Assembly (NCBI GenBank): GCA_946482295.1
Contig: CAMLRB010000001.1
Span: 1 to 64,000 of the forward strand
DNA: 64,000 nt
Reading direction: 5' to 3'
Origin: an uncultured Bacteriovorax sp.
GTDB taxonomy: Bacteria; Bdellovibrionota; Bacteriovoracia; Bacteriovoracales; Bacteriovoracaceae
Shown piece by piece: positions 43,654-56,335 of the stretch. Under the pieces are notes generated by a model. The model made no database searches, had not been told where the DNA came from, and was given only the letters and a program-made list of their open reading frames with translations. A program made the position numbers and the translations under genes. The number at the start of each line of letters is the position of its first letter. Position 1 is the first letter of the stretch.

Positions 43654-45741
43654 CTAAATATAAATACCTTTCTTTTCTAAAGTCGATTTAGCTAAATCTT
43701 GTGGCATTTCCACATAGTTTTTGAACTTCATAGTGAAGCTTGCTCGGCCTTGAGATTTCGATCTGAGATCAGTACTATAACCGAATAATTCTGCCAATGG
43801 AACTTCGGCAGAAATTAAATCTTTGTTCTGCTTAATTCCCATAGTGATGATCTTTCCACGTTTAGCATTAATGTCCGAGATAACATCTCCTGTATAGTCC
43901 TGCGGCGTGATAACTTCTAAATCCATAATCGGTTCAAGAAGTCTAACTCCAGCATTTCTACAGGCTTCTCTAAAAGCATTTGAAGCTGCAATCGCATATG
44001 CCACTTCACTCGATTCATTTTCATTGAATTCTGCTGACAATAAAGTCGCTTTAATATTCAAGAATGGGTATCCAGCGAGCATTCCACCAGGGGCCGTGTC
44101 CATAACGGATTTTTTGATAGAATCTATAAAGTTTTGTGGAAGAATTTTTGAATTAATTTTTGATTCAAACTGAACTCCAGCTTGGTAATCAGCCGGTTCT
44201 ACTTTTAAGCTAACCTGACCAAATTGGATTTTTCCTGCAAGCTCTTTATGGAACGTATTTTCACCTGTCGCACTTCCCGCAATACTTTCACGGTAAGAAA
44301 CTTGAGGTTTACCAACTCGAATGCCAACGTTGAATTCACGTTGTAATCGATCAGCGATAATTTCCAGATGCAACTCTCCCATTCCAAAAATGAGAAGTTG
44401 ACCTGTTTCTTGATTATTTTTAAAAGAAAAAGATGGATCTTCATTTTTCAACTGCTCGAGAGTTGAAATAAGTTTTTTCTCATCTGCAGCTGTCTTTGGC
44501 TCGATAGCAATCGAAATAACCGTTTCTGGAAATTCCATTAAGTCATAAACAATTGGTTTATTTTCAGTACAAAGAGTCTCACCTGTCGTTGTATCTTTAA
44601 AACCTGCTACTGCTACAATGTCCCCTGCAAAAGCTTCTTGCAGCTCTGTACGTTTATCCGCATGCATTTGGAAAATTTTATTAATTCTTTCGCGTTTCTT
44701 TTTGAGTGAATTGTAGACCGTTTGACCTGACTCTAATTTACCAGAGTAGATACGAACATAAGTTACACTTCCTACGAATGGATCCGTTGCAATTTTAAAA
44801 GCGATTCCGCTGAACATTTCATCAATTTCTGGCTTACGAATTTCTTCCTTTTCTGGATCTTTAACACTGTGGCCTTTTAACTCACCTCTATCAGTTGGAG
44901 ATGGAAGGTAATCAACAACAGCATCTAAAAGCGGCTGAATTCCTTTATTTTTAAACGCTGATCCACATAGAACAGGAATAAAAGATTTTTGAATTGTGGC
45001 CATACGAATGGCACTTTTTAACTCAGCAGCAGAGATAGTCTCTCCTCCGAGAAATTTTTCAGCCAGCGAATCATCGTAGTCGGATAAAGTCTCAATCAGT
45101 TCATCTCTATAGAGTGAACATTCATCGGCAATATCGGTAGGAATATCTTTAACTTCTACTTTAGAACCTAAACTTTCTGCAGGAAAAAAAAGCGCTTTCA
45201 TTTCGAGAAGATCAACCACACCTTGGAAGTTTTCTTCTGAGCCTATTGGCCATTGAATCGCAGCTGCTTTTTTATCAAGCTTCTCGCGAATTTCAGTAAT
45301 ACAGTTTTCAAAATTAGCTCCCATGCGATCCATCTTGTTGACGAAAGCAAGGCGAGGAACTTTATATTTATCAGCTTGGGCCCACACTGTTTCTGACTGT
45401 GGCTCCACTCCTGATACGGCATCAAATACACCAATGGCTCCGTCAAGAACGCGAAGTGATCTCTCTACTTCGATCGTAAAATCTACGTGGCCTGGAGTAT
45501 CGATGATATTGATCGTTTGTTTGTTCCAGCTACAAGTTGTAGCAGCGGAAGTAATTGTGATTCCTCTTTCTTGCTCCTGAATCATCCAATCCATCGTTGC
45601 AGTTCCATCATGAACTTCACCGATCTTATGGCTTTTTCCAGTGTAATAGAGGATTCTTTCAGTCGTCGTCGTCTTCCCAGCATCAATGTGGGCCATGATT
45701 CCGATGTTGCGAATTTTGTCGATTTGTTGCTTAGAACTCAT
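43654..45741 (-). CDS. fusA: Elongation factor G
   Basis: A 695-residue EF-G. The G domain has [54 protein letters not shown] and NKMDRMG, followed by domains II to V of normal length. It drives ribosomal translocation. The ATG is not preceded by an ordinary Shine-Dalgarno: upstream is a terminator-like hairpin whose GGGAG lies 19 bases before the start. Confidence 0.95.
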   Translation of the reverse strand: MSSKQQIDKIRNIGIMAHIDAGKTTTTERILYYTGKSHKIGEVHDGTATMDWMIQEQERGITITSAATTCSWNKQTINIIDTPGHVDFTIEVERSLRVLDGAIGVFDAVSGVEPQSETVWAQADKYKVPRLAFVNKMDRMGANFENCITEIREKLDKKAAAIQWPIGSEENFQGVVDLLEMKALFFPAESLGSKVEVKDIPTDIADECSLYRDELIETLSDYDDSLAEKFLGGETISAAELKSAIRMATIQKSFIPVLCGSAFKNKGIQPLLDAVVDYLPSPTDRGELKGHSVKDPEKEEIRKPEIDEMFSGIAFKIATDPFVGSVTYVRIYSGKLESGQTVYNSLKKKRERINKIFQMHADKRTELQEAFAGDIVAVAGFKDTTTGETLCTENKPIVYDLMEFPETVISIAIEPKTAADEKKLISTLEQLKNEDPSFSFKNNQETGQLLIFGMGELHLEIIADRLQREFNVGIRVGKPQVSYRESIAGSATGENTFHKELAGKIQFGQVSLKVEPADYQAGVQFESKINSKILPQNFIDSIKKSVMDTAPGGMLAGYPFLNIKATLLSAEFNENESSEVAYAIAASNAFREACRNAGVRLLEPIMDLEVITPQDYTGDVISDINAKRGKIITMGIKQNKDLISAEVPLAELFGYSTDLRSKSQGRASFTMKFKNYVEMPQDLAKSTLEKKGIYI

Positions 45742-45746
45742 AGTTT

Positions 45747-45779
45747 AAAAATAAAAAGAGCTCCCACTGGGGGAGCTCT
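45747..45779 (-). terminator. Terminator or attenuator between rpsG and fusA
   Basis: AGAGCTCCC (45771-45779) and GGGAGCTCT (45757-45765) form a perfect 9-base-pair stem with a 5-base loop, followed by TTTTTATTTT on the minus strand. It lies 22 bases after the rpsG stop and 5 bases before the fusA ATG. Since fusA belongs to the same transcript in most bacteria, partial termination or regulation is more likely than a full stop. Confidence 0.75.
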
Positions 45780-45801
45780 CTAAAAAAGGTAAATTTAATT
45801 A

Positions 45802-46272
45802 CTACCATTTAAGGTGAGCGAAAGCCTTGTTAGCCTCAGCCATTTTGTAAACGTCTTCACGTTTCTTAACAGATCCACCACGGTTTTGTGAAGCATCGAT
45901 GATTTCATCAGCAAGCTTTTGAATCATTGTTTTACCTGATCTATCAGAAGCGTAATCACGTAACCAACGAAGTGCTAGTGATTGACGACGAGCTGGACGA
46001 ACTTCAACTGGGATTTGGTAAGTAGCACCACCGATACGGCGAGACTTAACTTCAACAGCTGGCTTAATGTTTGAAAGAGCTTTCTTGAAAACTTTTAGAG
46101 GTTCTTCACCAGTTTTCTCTTGAACTACTTCAAGAGCACCGTAGAAGATTTTTTCTGCGATTGATTTTTTACCACCGATCATCAAAGTATTGATGAACTT
46201 TGTGATAACGATGTCTTGGAACTTTGGATCAGGAAGGACTTCTCTGACGTCTGCTTTTCTTTTACGTGACAT
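45802..46272 (-). CDS. rpsG: 30S ribosomal protein S7
   Basis: A 156-residue S7 starting [18 protein letters not shown], with [20 protein letters not shown] and [18 protein letters not shown]. It organises the 30S head. AGAGGAG precedes the ATG. The gap to rpsL contains an inverted repeat that could be an S7-type regulatory site. Confidence 0.95.
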   Translation of the reverse strand: MSRKRKADVREVLPDPKFQDIVITKFINTLMIGGKKSIAEKIFYGALEVVQEKTGEEPLKVFKKALSNIKPAVEVKSRRIGGATYQIPVEVRPARRQSLALRWLRDYASDRSGKTMIQKLADEIIDASQNRGGSVKKREDVYKMAEANKAFAHLKW

Positions 46273-46311
46273 ATATACTCCTCTTCACTTCTTTCACCAT
46301 TGAAAGAAATT

Positions 46312-46347
46312 ACTCTCCCTGTACCGCCGGAACAATATAGGGAGTGT
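46312..46347 (-). promoter_or_regulatory. Inverted repeat in the rpsL-rpsG gap, possible S7 regulatory structure
   Basis: ACTCTCCCT (46312-46320) can pair with AGGGAGTGT (46339-46347) with one mismatch and an 18-base loop, in the 108-base rpsL-rpsG gap. There is no T-run after it on the minus strand, so it is not a terminator. In E. coli S7 binds mRNA in the same gap, but no detailed match was established here. Confidence 0.3.
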
Positions 46348-46380
46348 GTTAATTATTTAAGATTAAACTAGGGAACTAAA

Positions 46381-46755
46381 TTATTTTTTAGGTCTCTTAG
46401 CACCGTATTTAGAACGGCCTTGTCTTCTCTTATCTACACCAGTTGCATCTAGAGCACCACGGATTGTATGGTAACGAACCCCTGGTAGATCTTTTACTCT
46501 TCCGCCTCTGATGAGAACGATCGAGTGCTCTTGAAGGTTGTGTCCTTCTCCACCGATATATGAAGTTACTTCAAATCCTGAAGTAAGTTTAACTCTACAT
46601 ACCTTTCTCATCGCTGAGTTTGGCTTCTTTGGAGTCGTTGTATATACACGAACACAAACACCACGTCTTTGAGGACATGATTTAAGTGCTGGTGACTTAG
46701 TTTTCGAGTATTTATCCTCGCGACCCTTTCTGATTAACTGATTAATTGTAGGCAT
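46381..46755 (-). CDS. rpsL: 30S ribosomal protein S12
   Basis: A 124-residue S12 starting [13 protein letters not shown] at ATG 46755, with AGGAG about 9 bases upstream; the longer in-frame reading has no family support. [29 protein letters not shown] and the streptomycin loop with PGVRYHT are intact. It monitors codon-anticodon pairing. Confidence 0.96.
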   Translation of the reverse strand: MPTINQLIRKGREDKYSKTKSPALKSCPQRRGVCVRVYTTTPKKPNSAMRKVCRVKLTSGFEVTSYIGGEGHNLQEHSIVLIRGGRVKDLPGVRYHTIRGALDATGVDKRRQGRSKYGAKRPKK

Positions 46756-46842
46756 TGTCCAACTGCTCCTTAGCTTTTTCCAACATTCGCAAATATAGCC
46801 ACTTTCTTTACCAAAAGAAAGTGGCGAGTTCAAGTTTTTTTC

Positions 46843-49800
46843 TTAAAATGATAACGATGCAGCTGTCGCTACTTCATCATCGTTCATCACAGCTTCGTAA
46901 TTTCTGTATCTAGGAATACCAGATCCAGCAGGGATTAGGCGACCCATAATTACGTTTTCTTTTAGACCACGAAGAGCATCTGACTTACCTTCAAGGGCAG
47001 CCTGAGTAAGTACTTTCGTTGTCTCTTGGAAAGACGCAGCAGAAATGAATGATTCAGTTGTTAACGACGCTTTTGTAATACCAAGAAGAAGCGGCATAGC
47101 TTCTACTGGTTTTTCGCCAGCAGCTGTTAATCTCTCATTCGTTTCATTCAGCTCAGCTCTCGTAATTGAGTCCCCAGTTACATAAGTTGAATCACCTGGA
47201 TTAGATACTTCAACTTTCTTCAACATCTGAGAAGCGATAACCTCGATGTGTTTATCATCGATCTTAACACCTTGAAGACGGTAAACTTCTTGGATTTCAT
47301 CTACGATATAACGAGCAAGTGCTTTAACACCAAGAACGCGAAGAATGTCATGTGGATTTGATGGTCCATCCATGATTGGCTCTCCAGCTCTGATATAGTC
47401 ACCTTCGTTAACAACAACATAACGTCCTTTTGGAACAACATATGTCATAGGATCTGAACCATCTTCTGGGCGAACGATGATTCTTCTATTTCCTCTCAAC
47501 TCAGTACCAAATTCAATTGTTCCTGAGATGTCTGAAATTTGAGCAGCGTTTGACGGCTTTCTTGCTTCAAAAAGTTCAGCAACACGTGGAAGACCTCCGG
47601 TAATATCCTTAGTCTTCGTTGTTTCACGTTGAAGTTTTGAAATCGCAGAACCAACGTCAACTTTGTCACCTTCTTGAACGATGATGTTTGCTCCTACCTG
47701 TAGACGGTAAGCTGCATATCTCTTCGTTCCTGGAACAAGTTGTGGTTGTCCATTTTCATCTACGATCACGATACGTGGTTGCAGAGAAGGGTTCTTTGAT
47801 TCAATAACAACTCTGTGTGAAAGACCTGTAACGGCATCCACTTGCTCATTGATTGTGCTACCAACGATTAGATCTTCGTATTTAACTGTACCTGAAACTT
47901 CAGTTAGAACTGGAATTGCGAATGGATCCCATTCTGTAATTCTATCCCCTACTGAAACTTCTTGGCCTTGCTTGAAGAAGATTTTTGATCCGTAAACAAC
48001 AGGGTATCTTTCTTTTTCAACACCACGAGCATCACGTACTACAACTTCCCCGTTTTTGTTCATTACGATGTTAACGCCTTCGTTGTTTGTTACGAATTGA
48101 ACGTTATCAAGGTGAATTACACCGGCCGTACGAACTTCAGTTTTGTTAACTTGAGCACCTGCAGTTGCAGTTCCCCCAACGTGGAATGTTCTCATTGTAA
48201 GCTGAGTACCTGGTTCACCGATCGACTGAGCAGCAATTACACCTACAGTTTCACCGATTGAAACAAGCTTTCCGCGAGCAAGGTCACGTCCAAAACAGAA
48301 AGCACAGAAACCATGTCTTTCTTTACAAGTTAGAACTGATCTAACTTTAATCTGGTCAACTTCCTTATCTTTAAGAACTTTTAAATCTTTTTCTGTGAGC
48401 ATGTAGTTTCTTGGGAAAACTTCAGCTCCGTTAGCATCTACAACCGCTTGAGCAGTTACACGGCCCATTGCTCTTTCAGCTACGTGCTCAACAACTTCAC
48501 CAGCTTCGATTCTTGATGTAAGCGTGATTCCGTCTGTAGCATTACAGTCTGTAGAACGGATAATACCGTCTTGAGCAACGTCAACTAGACGACGAGTTAA
48601 GTACCCAGAGTTAGCTGTTTTAAGAGCTGTATCTGCTAGACCCTTACGTGCACCGTGAGTAGACGTAAAGTACTCGAGTACTGATAGACCTTCACGGAAG
48701 TTAGATGTAATCGGAGTTTCAATGATCTCGCCAGATGGCTTAGCCATTAGACCCCTCATACCACCAAGCTGTCTGATCTGTTGAGTAGAACCTCTGGCTC
48801 CAGAGTCTGCCATCATGAACAGAGAGTTGAATGAAGGAGCGTTCATTTTTTCTTTCCCGTCGTCACTTGTGAATGACTGAGTAGAAATACGCTCGATAAC
48901 TACTTTAGTAAGTTTTTCGTTTGTTTGTGCCCAAACGTCGACGATCTTATTGTAACGTTCACCGTCTGTAATCGATCCTTCGTTGTACTCTTCAGTGATC
49001 TTTGCAACTTCTTTATGGGCGTCTGCAAGGATTCCTGCTTTTTCAGCTGGGATTGTCATATCGTGTACGTTGATCGAGATACCCGCTTTTGTAGCGTACT
49101 CGTATCCAAGTCTCATGATTGCGTCTGCAAGCATTACAGTTTCTTTCTCCGTACCAACACGGTATGCATGGTCAATCAATTTCCCTAGAGCTTTTTTCCC
49201 TAGGATTTGGTTGATGTCAGAGTACTTAAGACACTTAGGTACTGCATCCCATACGAACGTACGACCTACAGTTGTTTCAATCATTGCACCATCAATACGA
49301 ACTTTGATTGGAGCTTGAAGGTGAAGGTTACCTGAGTGGTAAGCAAACTGAGCTTCTTCTTTAGAAGCAAATACTTTGTTGTATCCACGTGCGAATGGAC
49401 GAATTCTTGTCATGTAGTACAGACCAAGAACGATATCCTGAGAAGGAACGATAATTGGCGTTCCGTCTTTTGGAGAAAGAATGTTGTTTGTCGACATTGC
49501 TAGAATACGACATTCAATTTGTGCTTCGATTGAAAGAGGAACGTGAACCGCCATCTGGTCACCGTCGAAGTCAGCGTTGAACGCTGTACACACGAGTGGG
49601 TGAAGTTGGATAGCTTTACCTTCGATAAGGATAGGTTCGAAAGCTTGAATACCAAGTCTGTGTAGAGTTGGTGCACGGTTAAGTAGAACTGGATGCTCTT
49701 GTACCGCTTCCTCAAGGATGTCCCAAACTTCTTGCTTTTGTTGGTCAACCATCTTCTTAGCAACTTTAATCGTTGTACAGTGACCTTTTTCAATTAGCTT

Positions 49801-50958
49801 GTTGTAAATGAATGGTTTGAAAAGTTCGAGTGCCATCAACTTCGGAAGACCACATTGGTGAAGTCTTAGTGAAGGACCAACTACAATTACCGATCGCCCT
49901 GAATAGTCTACACGTTTACCAAGTAGGTTTTGACGGAAACGACCTTGCTTACCTTTAAGCATGTCTGAAAGTGAACGAAGAGGACGCTTGTTAGCACCTG
50001 TGAACACTTTTCCACGACGGCCGTTATCGAAAAGAGCATCTACTGCTTCTTGAAGCATTCTCTTCTCGTTACGGATGATGATTTCAGGAGCGTTAAGTTC
50101 TTTAAGTCTTCTTAGACGATTGTTTCTGTTAATTACACGACGATAAAGATCGTTAAGATCTGAAGTCGCGAATCGCCCTGCCTCAAGTGGAACTAGTGGA
50201 CGAAGATCTGGTGGAAGAACAGGAATAACATCCATCATAAACCATTCAGGCTTATTTTCAGACTTAAGAATTGATTCAACAACTTTAAGTCTTTTGATTG
50301 TTTTTGCTCTCGCCATTTCAGTCGTAGCAGCGGCTAGTGCACGACGAAGTTCTTTGTTGATGATATCAAGGTCAAGCTTCTTAAGAAGTTCTTTAATTGT
50401 TTGTCCGCCCATTCCGGCTTCGAACTCAATCCCTTGCTCTTTTAGTTCTTGGTATTGTTGTTCAGAAATTACGCGACCAACTTCTAGACCACCGTCAACA
50501 TTGTCAGTAGCTGAAGAAGTTACAACGTAAGCTTCATAATAAAGAACTCTTTCAAGTTCTTTTAGAGTTAAATCAAGAAGAGCTCCCAAACGAGATGGAA
50601 GTGATCTTAGGAACCAGATGTGTGCAACAGGTGCTGCTAGTTCAATGTGACCTTGACGCTCACGACGAACTTTTGAAAGTGTAACTTCAACACCACATTT
50701 CTCACACACAACTCCACGGTGCTTCATACGCTTGTACTTACCGCAGATACATTCATAATCTTTGATTGGTCCAAAGATTTTTGCACAGAAGAGACCGTCT
50801 CTTTCTGGTTTAAAAGTTCTATAGTTAATTGTCTCTGGCTTCTTAACTTCACCAAATGACCATTCTCTGATTGTATCTGGAGAAGCCATTCTGATCGAAA
50901 CAGCTTCTACACTGATAGGATCTTTTGGTTTGTCAAAAAAGTTCAACAAGTCTTTCAT
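46843..50958 (-). CDS. rpoC: DNA-directed RNA polymerase subunit beta'
   Basis: A 1371-residue beta'. The N-terminal zinc finger has [19 protein letters not shown]. The catalytic loop [16 protein letters not shown] holds the Mg-binding Asp triad, and [16 protein letters not shown] is the second zinc site. Length is normal for a proteobacterial-type beta'. It follows rpoB by 87 bases and precedes rpsL, so rpoBC and the str genes form one block. Confidence 0.97.
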   Translation of the reverse strand: MKDLLNFFDKPKDPISVEAVSIRMASPDTIREWSFGEVKKPETINYRTFKPERDGLFCAKIFGPIKDYECICGKYKRMKHRGVVCEKCGVEVTLSKVRRERQGHIELAAPVAHIWFLRSLPSRLGALLDLTLKELERVLYYEAYVVTSSATDNVDGGLEVGRVISEQQYQELKEQGIEFEAGMGGQTIKELLKKLDLDIINKELRRALAAATTEMARAKTIKRLKVVESILKSENKPEWFMMDVIPVLPPDLRPLVPLEAGRFATSDLNDLYRRVINRNNRLRRLKELNAPEIIIRNEKRMLQEAVDALFDNGRRGKVFTGANKRPLRSLSDMLKGKQGRFRQNLLGKRVDYSGRSVIVVGPSLRLHQCGLPKLMALELFKPFIYNKLIEKGHCTTIKVAKKMVDQQKQEVWDILEEAVQEHPVLLNRAPTLHRLGIQAFEPILIEGKAIQLHPLVCTAFNADFDGDQMAVHVPLSIEAQIECRILAMSTNNILSPKDGTPIIVPSQDIVLGLYYMTRIRPFARGYNKVFASKEEAQFAYHSGNLHLQAPIKVRIDGAMIETTVGRTFVWDAVPKCLKYSDINQILGKKALGKLIDHAYRVGTEKETVMLADAIMRLGYEYATKAGISINVHDMTIPAEKAGILADAHKEVAKITEEYNEGSITDGERYNKIVDVWAQTNEKLTKVVIERISTQSFTSDDGKEKMNAPSFNSLFMMADSGARGSTQQIRQLGGMRGLMAKPSGEIIETPITSNFREGLSVLEYFTSTHGARKGLADTALKTANSGYLTRRLVDVAQDGIIRSTDCNATDGITLTSRIEAGEVVEHVAERAMGRVTAQAVVDANGAEVFPRNYMLTEKDLKVLKDKEVDQIKVRSVLTCKERHGFCAFCFGRDLARGKLVSIGETVGVIAAQSIGEPGTQLTMRTFHVGGTATAGAQVNKTEVRTAGVIHLDNVQFVTNNEGVNIVMNKNGEVVVRDARGVEKERYPVVYGSKIFFKQGQEVSVGDRITEWDPFAIPVLTEVSGTVKYEDLIVGSTINEQVDAVTGLSHRVVIESKNPSLQPRIVIVDENGQPQLVPGTKRYAAYRLQVGANIIVQEGDKVDVGSAISKLQRETTKTKDITGGLPRVAELFEARKPSNAAQISDISGTIEFGTELRGNRRIIVRPEDGSDPMTYVVPKGRYVVVNEGDYIRAGEPIMDGPSNPHDILRVLGVKALARYIVDEIQEVYRLQGVKIDDKHIEVIASQMLKKVEVSNPGDSTYVTGDSITRAELNETNERLTAAGEKPVEAMPLLLGITKASLTTESFISAASFQETTKVLTQAALEGKSDALRGLKENVIMGRLIPAGSGIPRYRNYEAVMNDDEVATAASLSF

Positions 50959-51045
50959 TTTATATTCCTTGTGAGATTAAATTTTTCTTAAGTAACCACT
51001 GCCAATAAATCGAGCGCAAACTTAATTGCGCCCAATTAAAACTTT

Positions 51046-54000
51046 CTAGCTAAAAGTATTTTCTTCTTCAGAATTCTCTTCAAGCTTGATGTCCAAACAA
51101 AGCGCTTGTAATTCTCTAATGAGAACGTTGAACGACTCTGGTAGACCTGGCTCAAGAACTTGTTCACCTTTAACGATCGATTCATACATTCTTGTACGGC
51201 CGATAACATCATCAGATTTTACAGTTAAGAACTCTTGTAAAGTATAAGCAGCTCCGTATGCCTCTAATGCCCAAACTTCCATCTCTCCAAGACGCTGACC
51301 ACCGAACTGAGCTTTACCACCAAGCGGCTGCTGAGTAACAAGTGAGTAAGGTCCAGTAGAACGAGCGTGGATCTTTTCATCAACAAGGTGGTGAAGTTTC
51401 AACATGTACATTGCACCAACTGTTACGTCTTCCGAGAATACGTCACCAGTTTTTCCGTCGAACAATGTTGTCTTACCAGACTTATCTAAATCTCCAAGCT
51501 CTAGCATTTCTCTGATGTCATCTTCCGAAGCACCATCGAATACTGAAGTAGAGAAACGAACACCCATTGAAAGTTGTTCAGCAACTTCAATTACTCTTTC
51601 GTCAGAAGCTTTTTTCAACCATTCTTTAACATCATCAGTTTTGTAGATTTTAAAGATGTAGTCTTTTAGCTCACTAACTTTTGCGTTCTCTTCCATCATT
51701 GTCTTGATTTTTTCGCCAAGACCACGACCAGCCCATCCAAGGTGAAGCTCAAGGAGCTGCCCGATGTTCATACGTGAAGGAACCCCTAGTGGGTTAAGAA
51801 CGATTTCGACAGGTGTACCGTCAGCAAGGAATGGCATATCTTCCGCAGGAACTACGTTAGAAATAACACCCTTGTTTCCGTGACGACCGGCCATCTTGTC
51901 ACCTGGCTGTAGCTTTCTCTTGATCGCTACATAAACCATAACTTTTTTAATTACGCCTGGAGGTAGCTCATCACCTTTGTGAAGTTTTGCAATTTCCTCG
52001 TTAGCTTTTTGGCGAACTCTTGTGATTCTGTTTCTTACGTCAGCGAAGTACTCAGAAAGTTTTTCTTCAAGAGCAGCTTCAAGAGGCAAGTAACCGATAA
52101 GTTCGAAAGGAATTGAAGCAAGGATTTCTCCAGTAACTGCTACACCTTTTCCAAGGAGTTCAGTAGCTCCGTCTTCTGAGATCAACTTGTCAGTTGTCTT
52201 AGCACCTTTGAACATTTCAGCGATTTTTTGGATTGCTGAAGTTTGGATCGCCTTAATCTCGATTCTTTCGTCACGACGGATTAGTGTCGTTTCGTGATCG
52301 ATGATTTCTTTTGAACGAGCATCTAGTTCAACTCCTTCACGAGTGTAAACTTTAGCGTCGATAACTGTTCCGCGAACTGATGAAGGTACGCGAAGTGAAG
52401 TATCTTTTACGTCGCCCGCTTTATCACCGAAGATAGCTTTAAGAAGTTTTTCTTCTGGTGAAAGTTGAGATTCACCTTTTGGAGTGATCTTACCAACAAG
52501 AATATCCCCTGGCTTAATGATCGCACCGACACGAATGATTCCGGCTTCATCAAGATCTTTTAGAGCTTCTTCAGAAACGTTTGGAATATCGCGAGTGATT
52601 TCTTCTTTACCTAACTTTGTATCGCGAGCTTCAATTTCAAAGCTTTCGATGTGAACAGATGTAAATACGTCTTTAGCTAGGATGTTTTCATTGATAAGGA
52701 TCGAGTCCTCATAATTGTATCCACCCCATGGCATGAACGCCACAAGTACGTTCTGACCAAGAGCTAAGTCACCTAAGTGCGTAGCTGGACCATCAGCAAT
52801 AACCATACCCTTAAGTACGCTATCGCCTTCTTTAACTAGAGCTTTTTGGTTATTACATGTGTTCTGGTTTGTACGCTGATATTTAGTCAACTTATAAACA
52901 TCTACTCCAGACTCACCTTCAGAGAATTTCTCTCTTTGGATAACGATACGGTTAGAGTCAACAAAGATTACTCTTCCTGATTCTTTAGCGTATACGATAG
53001 CACCAGAGTCACGAGCAATAATTTGCTCAACACCAGTACCAACGATAGGCGCGTCTGTTCTAACAACAGGAACGGCCTGTCTCATCATGTTCGATCCCAT
53101 AAGCGCGCGGTTAGCATCGTCGTGTTCTAGGAATGGAATAAGTGAAGTTGCGATCGAGATCATCTGAGTTGGAGAAACGTCCATCAGCTGAACTTCGTTT
53201 GCACTTACCATTGTAAATTCACCAGCAGAACGAGCAGCGATTTGATCGCCAACAAGTTTTTTACCGTTGATGTATTTAGCGTCCAACTGTGCAATTACTT
53301 TTCCTTCTTCTTCGAAGGCAGAGAAGTATTTTGGTGGTTGGATTGTCTTATCTTCATTGATGATTTGGTAAGGAGTTTCAATGAATCCGTATTCAGAAAC
53401 GCGAGCATAAGTTGCAAGAGAAGTGATAAGACCAATGTTTGGTCCTTCCGGTGTTTCTACCGGACACATTCTTCCGTAGTGAGTTCCGTGAACGTCACGT
53501 ACTTCGAATCCTGCGCGCTCACGAGTTAGACCACCTGGCCCAAGAGCAGAAAGTCTTCTCTTGTGAGTAACTTCTGAAAGTGGGTTTGTTTGATCCATGA
53601 ACTGTGAAAGCTGAGAAGAACCAAAGAATTCTTTTACAGCTGCAGCAACTGGTTTTTGGTTAACTAGATCGTATGGCATCATCGTTTCAATTTCTTGAAT
53701 GGCCATTCTTTCTTTAACTGCTCTTTCCATTCTTACTAGACCAACGCGGAATTGGTTCTCAAGAAGTTCACCAACAGCTCTTACACGACGGTTACCAAGG
53801 TGGTCGATATCATCTACTTTACCTTTACCGTTGTTAAGTTCTACGAGGTACATAACTGTCGTAAGAATGTCTTGTCTTGTAAGTACAGTTTCTTCAACTG
53901 GAATATTCATTCCGAATTTGTAATTGATTTTCATACGACCAACTTTCGATAGATCGTATTTGTCTTTATTGAAGAATAAGTTTTCGAAAAGAGTGTTCGC

Positions 54001-55176
54001 AGCCTCTAGAGTTGGAGGTTCACCTGGACGAAGTCTTTCGAAAATTTTGATAAGGGCATCTTCTTTCGTTTCTGTTTTATCGATAAGAAGAGTGTTTCTG
54101 ATTTGATCACCGTAGTTAATCATGTCGATGTAAAGAACTTGTACTTCTTTAACACCAGCTTTGATTAAATCGTGAATTTTTGCTTCTGAAAGTGCTTCGT
54201 TTGCTAAACAGATTACTTCACCTGTTTTTTCATTGAAGATATCTTCAGCAAGCACTTTACCTACAACTTCTTCTAGCTCAGCTGGAAGCTCAGTAATTTT
54301 TGAATCTTCCATTTTTTTAACAGAAGCTTTTGTATATTTTTTACCTTTCTTAACAATTACTGCACCTGATTTTGGATCAAGGATATCAGCGTTTGCTCTA
54401 GTTCCAACCATTAGGTTGAAATCAAGCTTGCGTGAGTATGAACCATCTTTATTGAAAGTAATTTTTTCCATTTGGTAAAATTCTTTCAAGAGATCAGCTG
54501 TTGAGTAGCCCATAGCTTTTAAAACTACAGATGCGTGAAGCTTTCTCTTACGGTCAATACGAGCAAAGAGAATGTTTTTGTGGTCGAATTCGAAATCTAG
54601 CCAAGAACCTCTGTGAGGGATGATTCTTGCTGAATATAGAAGTTTTCCAGAAGAGTGTTTTTTACCGTTATCGTGCTCGAAGATGATCCCTGGAGATCTG
54701 TGGAGCTGAGAAACGATTACTCTTTCTGTTCCGTTGTAAACGAAAGATCCTGTTTCTGCCATTAGAGGAATGTTACCTAGGTAAACTTCCTGCTCTTTTA
54801 CAGATGAAACAGTTCTTTGCTCAACACCGTCTCTATCAACTGATACGTCGAAGAATACGAGACGAACGACAACTTTAAGTGGTGCTTCGTATGAAAGGCC
54901 TCTTTGACGACACTCTTTCACTGTATATTTTGGTTCTTCAAGAGAGTAGCTTACGAACTCAAGTGATACCGTTTTATTAAAGTCATAGATTGGGAATACA
55001 GATTTAAAAACCTGTTGCAGGCCCGACACTGTTCTTTTCGCAGGTGGAATATCCTTTTGAAGAAATTCTTCATAAGAATTTACCTGCAATTTCATTAGAG
55101 GTGGAGTGTCAAGGACAGCTGGAGTATTTGAAAAGGTTTTGCGAAACCATTCGTTAGGTGAAAAAACCTGAGTCAT
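51046..55176 (-). CDS. rpoB: DNA-directed RNA polymerase subunit beta
   Basis: A 1376-residue beta. The rifampicin-binding region reads [20 protein letters not shown] followed by [20 protein letters not shown], the sensitive consensus. [20 protein letters not shown] and [13 protein letters not shown] near the active site are intact. It is separated from rplL by 141 bases that contain a strong terminator-like hairpin. Confidence 0.97.
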   Translation of the reverse strand: MTQVFSPNEWFRKTFSNTPAVLDTPPLMKLQVNSYEEFLQKDIPPAKRTVSGLQQVFKSVFPIYDFNKTVSLEFVSYSLEEPKYTVKECRQRGLSYEAPLKVVVRLVFFDVSVDRDGVEQRTVSSVKEQEVYLGNIPLMAETGSFVYNGTERVIVSQLHRSPGIIFEHDNGKKHSSGKLLYSARIIPHRGSWLDFEFDHKNILFARIDRKRKLHASVVLKAMGYSTADLLKEFYQMEKITFNKDGSYSRKLDFNLMVGTRANADILDPKSGAVIVKKGKKYTKASVKKMEDSKITELPAELEEVVGKVLAEDIFNEKTGEVICLANEALSEAKIHDLIKAGVKEVQVLYIDMINYGDQIRNTLLIDKTETKEDALIKIFERLRPGEPPTLEAANTLFENLFFNKDKYDLSKVGRMKINYKFGMNIPVEETVLTRQDILTTVMYLVELNNGKGKVDDIDHLGNRRVRAVGELLENQFRVGLVRMERAVKERMAIQEIETMMPYDLVNQKPVAAAVKEFFGSSQLSQFMDQTNPLSEVTHKRRLSALGPGGLTRERAGFEVRDVHGTHYGRMCPVETPEGPNIGLITSLATYARVSEYGFIETPYQIINEDKTIQPPKYFSAFEEEGKVIAQLDAKYINGKKLVGDQIAARSAGEFTMVSANEVQLMDVSPTQMISIATSLIPFLEHDDANRALMGSNMMRQAVPVVRTDAPIVGTGVEQIIARDSGAIVYAKESGRVIFVDSNRIVIQREKFSEGESGVDVYKLTKYQRTNQNTCNNQKALVKEGDSVLKGMVIADGPATHLGDLALGQNVLVAFMPWGGYNYEDSILINENILAKDVFTSVHIESFEIEARDTKLGKEEITRDIPNVSEEALKDLDEAGIIRVGAIIKPGDILVGKITPKGESQLSPEEKLLKAIFGDKAGDVKDTSLRVPSSVRGTVIDAKVYTREGVELDARSKEIIDHETTLIRRDERIEIKAIQTSAIQKIAEMFKGAKTTDKLISEDGATELLGKGVAVTGEILASIPFELIGYLPLEAALEEKLSEYFADVRNRITRVRQKANEEIAKLHKGDELPPGVIKKVMVYVAIKRKLQPGDKMAGRHGNKGVISNVVPAEDMPFLADGTPVEIVLNPLGVPSRMNIGQLLELHLGWAGRGLGEKIKTMMEENAKVSELKDYIFKIYKTDDVKEWLKKASDERVIEVAEQLSMGVRFSTSVFDGASEDDIREMLELGDLDKSGKTTLFDGKTGDVFSEDVTVGAMYMLKLHHLVDEKIHARSTGPYSLVTQQPLGGKAQFGGQRLGEMEVWALEAYGAAYTLQEFLTVKSDDVIGRTRMYESIVKGEQVLEPGLPESFNVLIRELQALCLDIKLEENSEEENTFS

Positions 55177-55242
55177 CGCGCTCTCCTAGAGAATCTTTAA
55201 GAAAATATTCTTAGAGTAAATTTATAAAAATCAAAAAAACAC

Positions 55243-55283
55243 AAAAAGGCATGAAGAGATTTGGCGTCTCTTCATACCTTTTT
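55243..55283 (-). terminator. Attenuator-type terminator between rplL and rpoB
   Basis: A 7 plus 9 base-pair stem with one mismatch (arms 55243-55259 and 55267-55283) is followed on the minus strand by a T-rich tract. It lies 35 bases after the rplL stop. Partial termination here, lowering polymerase relative to ribosomal proteins, is known at the same place in other bacteria. Confidence 0.75.
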
Positions 55284-55317
55284 TAGAAAACAAATTTATT
55301 TAAAATCAAAAATCAAA

Positions 55318-55686
55318 TTACTTAAGCTCAACCTTCGCTCCAGCACCTTCAAGAGTTTTCTTGATTGCTTCAGCGTCAGCTTTTGAAAGACCTTCTTTAA
55401 CAGTCTTTGGAGCACCTTCAACTAGATCCTTAGCTTCTTTCAAGCCAAGACCAGTGATTGTACGGATTTCTTTAATAACGTTGATTTTCTTGTCTCCACC
55501 GTCAGCAAGAACAACTGTGAATTCAGTTTGCTCTTCAACTGCAGCAGCTGGACCAGCAGCACCAGCTACAGCTACAGGAGCTGCAGATACACCAAATTTA
55601 GTTTCAAGTTCTTTAACTAGGTTAGCTAGGTCAAGAACTGACATTTTAGAGATGTGCTCGATTAATTGTTCATTTGTTACGCTCAT
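55318..55686 (-). CDS. rplL: 50S ribosomal protein L7/L12
   Basis: A 122-residue L7/L12: N-terminal dimer helices, an Ala/Val/Gly-rich hinge ([15 protein letters not shown]) and the factor-binding domain with [26 protein letters not shown] core (read KINVIKEIR, then [12 protein letters not shown]). It forms the stalk that recruits translation factors. It follows rplJ by 39 bases. Confidence 0.96.
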   Translation of the reverse strand: MSVTNEQLIEHISKMSVLDLANLVKELETKFGVSAAPVAVAGAAGPAAAVEEQTEFTVVLADGGDKKINVIKEIRTITGLGLKEAKDLVEGAPKTVKEGLSKADAEAIKKTLEGAGAKVELK

Positions 55687-55725
55687 ATAAGTCTCCTATA
55701 AAATAAAATTTAAAAAAATTGTTAA

Positions 55726-56229
55726 TTAAGCTGGCAATTCGCCTTTTTCTTTCTTCTCATTGATTGCAAAAAGAACTCTAGCAAAAGCAGAAACAGGTGC
55801 AAGGAAAGTCGCTAGAAGAGTACCAAGCATTTGGTCTCTTGAAGGAAGATCTGCAAGTTGTTTTACTTGAGCTTTCGTTAACATTTGTCCGTCAAGAACA
55901 CCACCTTTAAGGTCTACTAACTCAAGGCTAGATCCGGCGTCTTTAAGACATTTTGCAACTGCAGCTGGATCATCAAATGCAAGTGCAATTGCATGTGGAC
56001 CAGCAAGGTTTTCGAACAAAGCAGCAGCTGGTGTACCTTCTGCAGCTTTTTTGAAAAGCGTGTTTCTTGTGACAATCATTTTTCCATTTGAGTCACGAAC
56101 AGCTTTTCGAACGCTAACGGCATCATTTGATTTAATACCGATTAGGTTTGTAAGAAAGATAGCCTTTGAACGTCCTAGATCTGCTTTAAGATCTTGGATG
56201 ATAGCTTCTTTCTCTGAACGACTAAGCAT
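55726..56229 (-). CDS. rplJ: 50S ribosomal protein L10
   Basis: A 167-residue L10 with the N-terminal rRNA-binding domain (MLSRSEKEAIIQDLKADLG) and a C-terminal helix that carries the L7/L12 dimers. GGGAGGA lies just upstream of the ATG. The 106-base gap before it probably holds the L10 autoregulatory leader. Confidence 0.94.
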   Translation of the reverse strand: MLSRSEKEAIIQDLKADLGRSKAIFLTNLIGIKSNDAVSVRKAVRDSNGKMIVTRNTLFKKAAEGTPAAALFENLAGPHAIALAFDDPAAVAKCLKDAGSSLELVDLKGGVLDGQMLTKAQVKQLADLPSRDQMLGTLLATFLAPVSAFARVLFAINEKKEKGELPA

Positions 56230-56335
56230 ATTATCCTCCCTTGTATTTCGGAGGGGGATTTCGGCAGGCTTTACTATTAAGCTCTGGGTAGGAACTTAAT
56301 AAACCGACTTTCTTCAACCCCTTCTTTTATTTTAA
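56230..56335 (-). promoter_or_regulatory. rplJ 5' region, candidate L10 leader
   Basis: The 106-base gap between rplA and rplJ can form several helices on the minus strand. It contains AGCCTGCCGAAAT, reminiscent of the internal-loop motif of L10 leaders, and CCCCCTCC that could cover the GGGAGG before rplJ. This is pattern resemblance only. Confidence 0.4.
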
